From positions 124,001 through 188,000 of the forward strand of contig JAVYIG010002102.1 of the NCBI GenBank assembly GCA_035222895.1: 64,000 bases of DNA, read 5' to 3'. Position numbers and translations under genes: made by a program. The notes under the pieces were generated by a model that was given only the letters and a program-made list of their open reading frames with translations, was not told where the DNA came from and made no database searches. Shown piece by piece: positions 55,246 to 64,000 of this stretch. Each line of letters opens with the position of its first letter. The first letter of the stretch is position 1. This DNA comes from Strongylocentrotus droebachiensis. Taxonomy: Eukaryota; Echinodermata; Echinoidea; Camarodonta; Strongylocentrotidae.

Positions 55246-56382
55246 CTAGACATATAATACTTGTTTGGAACAAGTATAGGTGGGCTGGTCAACTTAAATT
55301 TGAGACAAAATAGAGCAAAAATAAGCGAGATACTGCTTAAATATTCTTGAAAAACAATATCATGTAGTTTCATGACGTGAACGAAATTCACCTTCTATAG
55401 GGATAACGCAAATTATGAAGGCCTTTTGACATGAGGCCTTTAATCGAGATTTTCAGTATGATGACGTCATCAAAATGAAAAATGGTTTTTACTTAGCTGA
55501 TAGAGAATTGTCTTAGCTACAACATATCGAAATTTTGAAGAAAATCGATCAATATTTACAGAGATACAATCAATTTTCCATAAATATGCTGACGTCATAA
55601 TATGCAAATTCGTATTTTGAGTTCCAAGGCCATTATGATGATGTCACGATACACCTAATGGCCAAATGAGACATGGAATCATATCTCCCACTCATACTCT
55701 ATCTAAATATGAAAAAAAATTGAAGGTCACGGTTCATTCCAAAGAGCTATAATGAATTTTGTATAGGCATGTTTTTGCCCATATATGCTATGTATTAAAA
55801 GAGCTCGCGCGCACTGACATTTATCTTGAATTGACGCTCATCTTGTTATTAATGGTCATAAAGAGATAAACATGGTATCAAATTCCTTGAAAAAATATAA
55901 TAAATATCATGAAGAAAAAAAAATGGCGATTTTATGTTTTGTAATGGTGTTACGCGCGAAAACGCGCGCGCATGTGCTTACGCGCGATTTTTTATAAAAT
56001 GCTTAAAATGACCTGAAACGTATGCAAAAAAAATTTAAGACGATTTCGAGCATTTAAAATTTTTGCGCGCGTAATGACGCGCGGACGTACGCGCACGCGC
56101 GCGTTTTTTGACCTGAATTTGACCGGACTGATATTGACCTTGATCATGATAAATATGAATGAGATATTACTTTTGGTTATGAAGATATGATCATAAGTTG
56201 ATTTTCAAAATTTTTCACAAAATGGCGCCTAGATGACGTCATCAGTCAAGGTCAAGGTCGAAAAATTTGCTGTGTTTTGTGAATATGCCTATACATATGT
56301 GTGTTAAATTTTAAGATATTTGATTGAGCCATTTTCAAATTATCTTGAACACAAAAAAGTGGGTCGAAATAAGAAAAATAAA
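55246..56382 (+). repeat. Type A unit
   Basis: Complete head hairpin; TGACGTCA at about 55460, 55592 and 56235; ATGCAAAT; GCGCGC tracts (55954-55988 and 56064-56105); TCAAGGTCAAGGTC. It ends GAAATAAGAAAAATAAA directly at the next CTAGAC, with no tail hairpin. Confidence 0.9.
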
Positions 56383-57609
56383 CTAGACATATAATACTTG
56401 TTTGGAACAAGTATAGGTGGGCTGGTCAACTAAAATTCGAGACAAAATAGAACAAAAAGAAGCGAGATACTGCTTAAAAATTCTTAAAAAGCAATATCAT
56501 GTAGTTTCCTGACGTGAACGAAATTCACCTTCTATAGGGATAACACGCAAATTATGAAATTAATGACATGAGGCCTTTAATCGAAATTTTCACTATGATG
56601 ACGTCATCAAAATGAAAAATGGTGCTGACTGAGCTTGTAGAGAATTGTCTTAGCTACATCATATTGAAATTTGGAAGAAAATCGATCAATATTTACAGAG
56701 ATACAATCAATGTTACATAAATATGCTGACGTCATTATATGCAAATTCGTATTTTGAGTTCCAAGGCCATTATGATGATGTCACGATATACTTAATGGCC
56801 AAATGAGACATGGAATCATATTTCCGACTCATACTCTATCTAAATATGAAAAAACATTGAAGGTCACGGTACATTCCAAAGAGCTATAATGGATTTTGTA
56901 TAGGCATGTTTTTGCCCATATATGCTATGTAATAAAAGAGCTCGCGCGCACGGACATTTATCTTGACTTGACGCTCATCTTGTTATTAATGATCATAAAG
57001 AGATAAACATGGTATCAAATTCCTCGAAAAAATTTGAGAAATATCATGAAAGAAAAAAAAATGGCGATTCTATGTTGTGTAATGGTGTTACGCGCGAAAA
57101 CGCGCGCGCATGATAGTACTCGCGATTTTTTATGAAATGCTTAAAATGACCTGAAACGTATGCAAAATAAATTTTAGACGATTTTGAGCATTTAAATTTT
57201 TTGCGCGCGCACTGACGCGCGGACGTACGCGCACGCGCGCGTTTTTTGACCTGAATTTGACCGGATTGATATTGACCTTGATCATGATTAATATGAATGA
57301 GAAATTACTTTTGGTTATGAAGATATGATCATGAGTTGATTTTCAAAAAAATTCACAAAATGGCGCCTAGATGACGTCATCAGTCAAGGTCAAGGTCGAA
57401 AAATTTGCTGTGTTTTGTGAATATGCCTATACATATGTGTGTTAAATTTTAAGATATTTGATAGAGCCATTTTCAAATTATCTTGAACACAAAAAAGTGG
57501 GTCGAAATAAGAAAAATAAATAAATAAATAAATAATAAATAATAAATAAAGGCGATTTTAACAAAAATATAAGGTGGTCTGTATTAGATACAGCCCACCT
57601 GATAAATAA
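56383..57609 (+). repeat. Type A unit with tail hairpin
   Basis: Same architecture, with an (AATA)n spacer and tail hairpin at 57572-57600. Very similar to its neighbours. Confidence 0.9.
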
Positions 57610-58957
57610 CTAGACATATAATACTTGTTTGGAACAAGTATAGGTGGGCTGGTCAACTTAAATTTGAGACAAAATAGAGCAAAAATAAGCGAGATACTGC
57701 TTAAATATTCTTGAAAAACAATATCATGTAGTTTCATGACGTGAACGAAATTCACCTTCTATAGGGATAACGCAAATTATGAAGGCCTTTTGACATGAGG
57801 CCTTTAATCGAGATTTTCAGTATGATGACGTCATCAAAATGAAAAATGGTTTTTACTGAGCTGATAGAGAATTGTCTTAGCTACAACATATCGAAATTTT
57901 GAAGAAAATCGATCAATATTTACAGAGATACAATCAATTTTACATAAATATGCTGACGTCATAATATGCAAATTCGTATTTTGAGTTCCAAGGCCATTGT
58001 GATGATGTCACGATACACTTAATGGCCAAACTAGACATGGAATCATATTTCCGACTCATACTCTATCTTAATATGAAAAAAATTGAGGATCCCGGTGCAT
58101 TCCAAAGAGCTATAACGGATTTTGTATAGGCATGTTTTTGCCCATATATGCTATGTATTAAAAGACCTCGCGCGCACTGACATTTATCTTGAATTTACGC
58201 TCATCTTGTTAATAATGGTCATAAAGAGATAAACATGGTATCAAATTCCCTGAAAAAATATGAGAAATATCATGAAAGAAAAAAAAATGGCGATTCTATG
58301 TTTTGTAATGGTGTTACGCGCGAAAACGCGCGCGCATGCTCGTACGCGCGATTTTTTATAAAATGCTTAAAATGACCTTAAACGTATGCAAAATAAATTT
58401 GAGACGATTTTGAGCATTTTAAAATTTTGCGCGCGCACTGACGCGCGGACGTACGCGCACGCGCGCGTTTTTTGACCTGAAATTGACCGGACTGATATTG
58501 ACCTTAATGATGATAAATATGATTGAAAAATCACTTTGGGTTATGAAGATATGATCAAGAGTTAATTTTCGGAAAATTTCACAAAATGGCGCCTAGATGA
58601 CGTCATCAGTCAAGGTCAAGGTTGAAAACATAGCCGTGTTTTCTCCATATGCCTATACATATGTGTGCCAAATTTCAAGGTATTTGAATAAACCATTTTC
58701 AAGTTATCTTGCCTACAAAAAAGTGGGTCGAAATAAGAAAAATAAATAATAATAATAATAATAAAGGCAATTTTAACAAAATTATAAGGTGGTCTGTATT
58801 AGATACAGCCCACCTAATAATAAAGGCAATTTTAACAAAATTATGAGGTGGTCTGTATTAGATACAGCCCACCTAATAATAATAAAGGCAATTTTAACAA
58901 AATTATGAGGTGGTCTGTATTAGATACAGCCCACCTAATAAATAATAATAATAATAA
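57610..58957 (+). repeat. Type A unit with three tandem tail hairpins
   Basis: A standard body is followed by three 60-bp modules (AATAAAGGCAATTTTAACAA... plus hairpin) with hairpins at 58787-58815, 58846-58874 and 58908-58936. Confidence 0.9.
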
Positions 58958-60082
58958 CTAGACATATAAGTATAGGTGGGCTGGTCAATTAAAATTTGAG
59001 ACAAAATAGAGAAAAATAAGCGACATACTGCTTACAAATTCTTAAAAAACAATATCATGTAGATTCATGACGTGAACGTAATTCACCTTCTATAGGGATC
59101 AGGCAAATTATGAAGGCCTTTTGACATGAGGCCTTTAATCGAGATTTTCACTATGATGACGTCATCAAAATGAAAAATGGTTATTATAAAGCTTGTAGAG
59201 AATTGTCTTAGCTACAACATATCGAAATTTTGAAGAAAATTGATCAATATTTACAGAGATACAATCAATTTTCCATAAATATGCTGACGTCATAATATGC
59301 AAATTCGTATTTTGAGTTCCAAGGCCATTGTGATGATGTCACGATACACTTAATGGCCAAATGAGACATGGAATCATATTTCCGACTCATACTCTATCTA
59401 AATATGAAAACAAATTGAGGATCCCGGTGCATTCCAAAGAGCTATAACGGATTTTGTATAGGCATGTTTTTGCCCATATATGCTATGTATTAAAAGAGCT
59501 CGCGCGCACTGACATTTATCTTGAATTTACGCTCATCTTGTTAATAATGGTCATAAAGAGATAAACATGGTATCAAATTCCTTGAAAAAATATGAGAAAT
59601 ATCATGAAAGAAAAAAAAATGGCGATTCTATGTTTTGTAATGGTGTTACGCGCGAAAATGCGCGCGCATGCTCGTACGCGCGATTTTTTATAAAATGCTT
59701 AAAATGACCTGAAACGTATGCAAAATAAATTTGAGACGATTTTGAGCATTTAAAAATTTTGCGCGCGCACTGACGCGCGGACGTACGCGTACGCGCGCGT
59801 TTTTTGACCTGAAATTGACTGGACTGATATTGACCTTGATCATAATAAATATGAATGAGAAATACCTTTTGGTTAGGAAGATATGATCATGAGTTTATTT
59901 TCAGAAAATTTCACAAAATGGCGTCTAGATGACGTCATCAGTCAAGGTCAAGGTTGAAAACCTTGCTGTGCTTTGTCCATATGCCTGTTCATATGTGTGC
60001 CAAATTTCAAGACATTTGGTTTAGCCTTTTTTAAGTTATCTTGCCCACAAAAAAGTGGTTCAAAATAAGAAAAATAAAGAAA
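58958..60082 (+). repeat. Type A unit with deleted head stem
   Basis: The head reads CTAGACATATAAGTATAGGTGGG: the 5' half of the head stem and its loop are missing. The body is complete with CRE, octamer, GCGC tract and TCAAGGTCA. Confidence 0.9.
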
Positions 60083-61278
60083 CTAGATTTGTAATACTTG
60101 TTTGGAACAAGTATAGGTGGGCTGATCCAACAAAAAATTGAGACAAAATGAAGGGTCCATTTGAGATAGCTTTTTGTCTCAGCTACAAAATACTCGAAGT
60201 TCAGCGTAAATGAAGCTAAAACGACGTAGATATTGCTCGCGAAAGACGGGAATGTAGAATCAAGTTTTGAGAAAAATTCATGTCCCATAGAGAATACACG
60301 CAAAATGTGAAAAATTGACATGCCTCCTTTAATCGAAAAAATACGCCATGATGCATTTGTCAAAATGAAAAATCGTGGCGACTGGATTTGTAGAAAATTG
60401 TCTCAGCTAGAACATATCAAAATTTTGAAGAAAATTGATCAATTTTTACAAAGATACAATCAATTTTCCAAAAATATGCTGACGTCATAACATGCAAATT
60501 CAAGTTTTGAGTTCGGAGGCCATTATGATGACGTCATGAGTTAAATGAGGGTCAAATGAGACATGAAATCATATTTCCGATTCATACTCAATCAAAATAT
60601 GAAAAAAAATTGGGGTCACCTTGCATCCTAAAGAGCTACAATGGATTTTGCATAGGCATGTTTTTGCCCATATATGCTATGTATTACAAGAGCTCGCGCG
60701 CACGGAAATTTATGTTTAACGGTCGATCATTCCGTCATTAATAGTCATAAAGAGATAAACATGCTATCAATTTGTTTGTAAAAATATGTGGAATATTATG
60801 AAAGAAAAAAAATGGCGACTCTATGTTCTGCAATAGTTTTACGCGCAAAAACGCGCACGCATGCGCGTGTGCGCGACTTTTTATAAAATGCTTAGAATGG
60901 CCTAAAACGTATGCAAAATGATTTTGAAACGATTTTGAGCATTTTGAAATTTTACGCGCGCATTGACGCGCGGACGTACGCGCACGCGCGCGTTATTTGA
61001 CCTGAAATTAACCGGACCGATATTGACCTTGATCGTGCAAAATATGAATGAGAAATTACTTTCCGTTATGAAGATATGATCATGAGTTGATTTTCGTAAA
61101 ATTTTACAAAATGGCGCCTAGATGACGTCATCAGTCAAGGTCAAGGTTTAAAAAAATTCTGTGCTTTGTACATATGCCTATACATATGTGTGCCAAATTT
61201 CAAGTCATTTGATTCAGCCATTTTTAAGTTATCTTGTCCACAAAAAAGTGGTTAGAAATAAGAAAAATAAAGAATAAA
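60083..61278 (+). repeat. Chimeric unit: A head, B-like left body, A-like right body
   Basis: The head CTAGATTTGTAATACTTG with the AACAAG stem is type A. From about 60150 the sequence is the B-type body (GTCTCAGCTACAAAATACTCG...ATTGCTCGCGAAAGACGGG). After about 60900 it follows type A (GACGCGCGGACGTACGCGCA, CCTAGATGACGTCATCAGTC). It shows that units recombine as modules. Confidence 0.85.
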
Positions 61279-63107
61279 CTAGAAATTTAATTCGTCATGG
61301 GGACGAATTAGGTGGTCTGTCTTCACGTCTTATGATAGATTATAATATTTACTATATTGAGAAAGGGAGAAGTTATATAGACATGTAAACAATGATGATC
61401 ATCATGATGATCATGATGATGATCTTGATAGTAATGGTGATGACGATGATGATGATGATGATCATCATGATGATGTTGATGATTATCATCAACAGACCAC
61501 GATGACACCAGACTGAAAAAAATGAGAGAACATTTAGATAGTATATAGTCTCAGCTACAACATACTCAAAAATCAACAAAACCAAGCCGAATTAACGAAG
61601 ATATTGCTCGCAAAAGACAAGAATGTAGATTCCAGATTTGAGAAAAAGTCAGCTCCCATAAGGATTACACGCAAAAAGTAATGGATCTAGTGATAATAGG
61701 GTAATAATAAAGTAAATATGGTTGTTTATTACATTATTTGCGATTGTACGTGTTTTAATATTCAAAGGAGATGGTAGAGTGAAAGGTCAAAAAGAAAAAA
61801 AAGTGAAGAAAAAAATTGTTGGAGACGCCCGGACTCGAACCAGGGACCTCGAGGTCGGAAGTCAAGTGCGTTACCGATATACCAAAACATTTCCCATAGA
61901 GATTACACGTAAACGGAAAATGGAATTCTCAAATCCCACTTTGTAAGTGAAATATGAGCATGATCCCGGCATCTGATCGAAAAATAAAGGGCACACTTGT
62001 GATAGCTTATTGTCTCAGCTACAACATACTCAAAGCTCAGCGTAAACAAAGATAAAACGACGGAGATATTGCTCGCGAAAGACGAGAATGTAGAATCCAG
62101 TTTTGAGAAAAAGTCATGTCCCGTAGAGAATACACGCAAAATGTGAAAAATTGACATGCCTCCTTTAATCGCAAAAATACGCCATGATGCTTTCGTCAAA
62201 ATGAAAATTCGTGTTAACTGCATCTGTAGAGAATTGTTTCAGCTAGAACATATAAAAATTTGAATGAAAATTGATCAATATTTACAGAGATACAATCAAT
62301 TTTCCAAAAATATGATGACGTCATAATATGCAAATTGAAATTTTGAGTTCGGAGGCCATTATGATGACGTCATGAGTTAATTGAGGGTCAAATGAGACAT
62401 GAAATCATATCTCCAATTCATACTCTATCAAAATATGAAAACAAAATTGGGTTCACCTTGCATCTTAAAGCGCTACAATGGATTTTGTATAGGCATGTTT
62501 TTGCCCTTGTATGCTATGTATTACAAGAGCTCGCACGCACGGACATTATCTTTAACGGGCGCTCATTCCGTTATTAATGGGCAGAAAAAGGTGAACAAGG
62601 TATCAAAATGCTTGGAAAAATGTGCCAAATATGTTGACATGACAAATTTTGCGATTCTATGTTGCAAAATGCCATTACGCGCGAAAACGCGCGCGCATGA
62701 ATGTGTGCGCGTTTTTTTGCGAAATGCTTAAAATGGCCTGAAACGTATGCAAACAAAATTTAAGACGATTTTGAGCATTTTTATTTTTTTTGCGCGCGCT
62801 GACGCGCGGACGTACGCATGCGCGCGCGTTTTTTGACCTGAAATTGACCGGACGGATATTGACCTTAATCATGATAAATATGAATAAAAAATGCCTTTTC
62901 GTTATGAAGATATGATCATGAGTAAAAAGTACCAAAAAAAAAACACAAAATGGCGCCTGGATGACGTCATGAAATTTTGATGACCTTGAAAATGTTACTG
63001 TCACGTCTCATGACAATGACCTATGACTGTGCCAAAATTGAACGAAATTGATTGAACTGATCTTGAGTTATCCTGTTAACAAAAAAGTGCGGAGAAATAA
63101 AAATAAA
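61279..63107 (+). repeat. Type B unit
   Basis: The head CTAGAAATTTAATTCGTCATGGGGACGAAT is followed by a GAT/ATC microsatellite (61390-61495), tRNA-like segment 4 (61818-61889, minus), CREs, the GCGC tract (62677-62829) and a type-B tail with CCTGGATGACGTCATGAAAT and GTCACGTCTCATGACAATGACC. Confidence 0.85.
61818..61889 (-). repeat. tRNA-derived segment 4
   Basis: The minus strand reads TGGTATATCGGTAACGCACT, then GACTTCCGACCTCGAGGTC and CCTGGTTCGAGTCCGGGCG. The T stem is perfect and the B box canonical. The acceptor strand CGTCTCC has no partner at the 5' side. The best preserved of the four copies. Confidence 0.65.
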
Positions 63108-64000
63108 CTAGACATATAATACTTGTTTGGAACAAGTATAGGTGGGCTGGTCAACTAACATTTGAGACAAAATAGAGCAAAAATAAGCGACATACTGCTT
63201 ACAAATTCTTAAAAGACAATATCATGTAGATTCATAACTAAACTAAATTCACCTTCTATAGGCATAACACGCAAATTATGAAGTTTTTGACATGAGGCCT
63301 TTAATCAAAATTTTCACTATAATGACGTCATCAAAATGAAAAATAGTTATTACTGCGCTTGTAGAGAATTGTCTTAGCTACAACATATCGAAATTTTGAA
63401 GAAAATTGATCAATATTTACAGAGATACAATAAATTTTACATAAATATGCTGACGTCATAACATGCAAATTCGTATTTTGAGTTCCAAGGCCATTGTGAT
63501 GATGTCACGATACACTTAATGGCCAAATGAGACATGGAATCATATTTCCGACTCATACTCTATCTAAATATGAAAAAAAATTGAGGATCCCGGTGCATTC
63601 CAAAGGGCTATAACGGATTTTGTATAGGCATGTTTTTGCCCATATATGCTATGTATTAAAAGAGCTCGCGCGCACTGACATTTATCTTGAATTTACGCTC
63701 ATCTTGTTAATAATGGTCATAAAGAGATAAACATGGTATCAAATTCCTTGAAAAAATATGAGAAATATCATGAAAGAAAAAAAAATGGCGATTCTATGTT
63801 TTGTAATGGTGTTACGCGCGAAAACGCGCGCGCATGCTCGTACGCGCGATTTTTTATAAAATGCTTAAAATGACCTGAAACGTATGCAAAATAAATTTGA
63901 GACGATTTTGAGCATTTAAAAATTTTGCGCGCGCACTGACGCGCGGACGTACGCGCATGCGCGCGTTTTTTTTACCTGAAATTGACCGGACTGATATTGA
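63108..64000 (+). repeat. Type A unit, cut by the window end
   Basis: Complete head hairpin and left body, GCGC tract at about 63812-63965. The right end lies beyond the window. Confidence 0.9.

Overview
This is a repeat-dominated, AT-rich window from an animal nuclear genome. It has spliced-gene architecture, a C2H2 zinc-finger gene, L2/CR1-type LINE debris, many MITEs with clean target-site duplications, tRNA-derived SINE sequence and long tandem arrays. An invertebrate is likely and an echinoderm or similar marine deuterostome is possible, but the species cannot be read from the sequence. The only well-supported intact protein-coding locus is a zinc-finger gene on the + strand. Its large exon is at 11923-14295 (790 aa, eleven C2H2 fingers behind a threefold 120-residue acidic repeat), and two candidate upstream coding exons lie at 11199-11291 and 11666-11804.

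Layout. 1-6.5 kb: a hAT terminus inserted in a decayed minus-strand LINE (endonuclease plus start of RT), then two more LINE fragments, one with a triplicated RNase H segment. 6.6-8.4 kb: a complete non-autonomous hAT element with 8-bp TSD. 8.8-10.7 kb: a nested inverted-repeat element carrying a pyrimidine-rich minisatellite. 11.2-14.5 kb: the zinc-finger gene. 14.65-16.1 kb: a decayed + strand LINE. 16.2-25.4 kb: three diverged copies of a multi-kb duplicated block, each differently interrupted by MITEs, so each supplies 'empty sites' for the others. 26.3-28.0 kb: a nearly full RT domain of an L2-like LINE (minus strand). 28.5-31.9 kb: a degenerate tandem array with poly-G/C and CT tracts. 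32.0-32.9 kb: an inverted copy of the minisatellite of 9-10 kb.

32.9-41.4 kb and 52.5-64 kb are two blocks of one modular repeat superfamily, with units of about 1.1-2.2 kb. Each unit starts with CTAGA or a close variant plus a short hairpin; several end in a second, near-perfect hairpin. Units carry CRE palindromes, octamer-like sites, nuclear-receptor half sites and a CpG-rich, Z-DNA-prone tract. Between these blocks sits a younger tandem array of a 2,408-bp unit (41394-50624, three full copies and one partial, almost identical). One copy contains a Harbinger-like MITE and another a 416-bp foldback insertion with a 13-bp TSD.

No operons, CRISPR arrays or bacterial features are present. The most interesting signals are (i) the hairpin-delimited modular repeat superfamily, whose terminal stems differ in sequence but keep the same fold, (ii) a foldback element at 52 kb carrying a hammerhead-ribozyme-like core on both arms, and (iii) several transposon insertions dated and delimited by unoccupied paralogous sites inside this same window.
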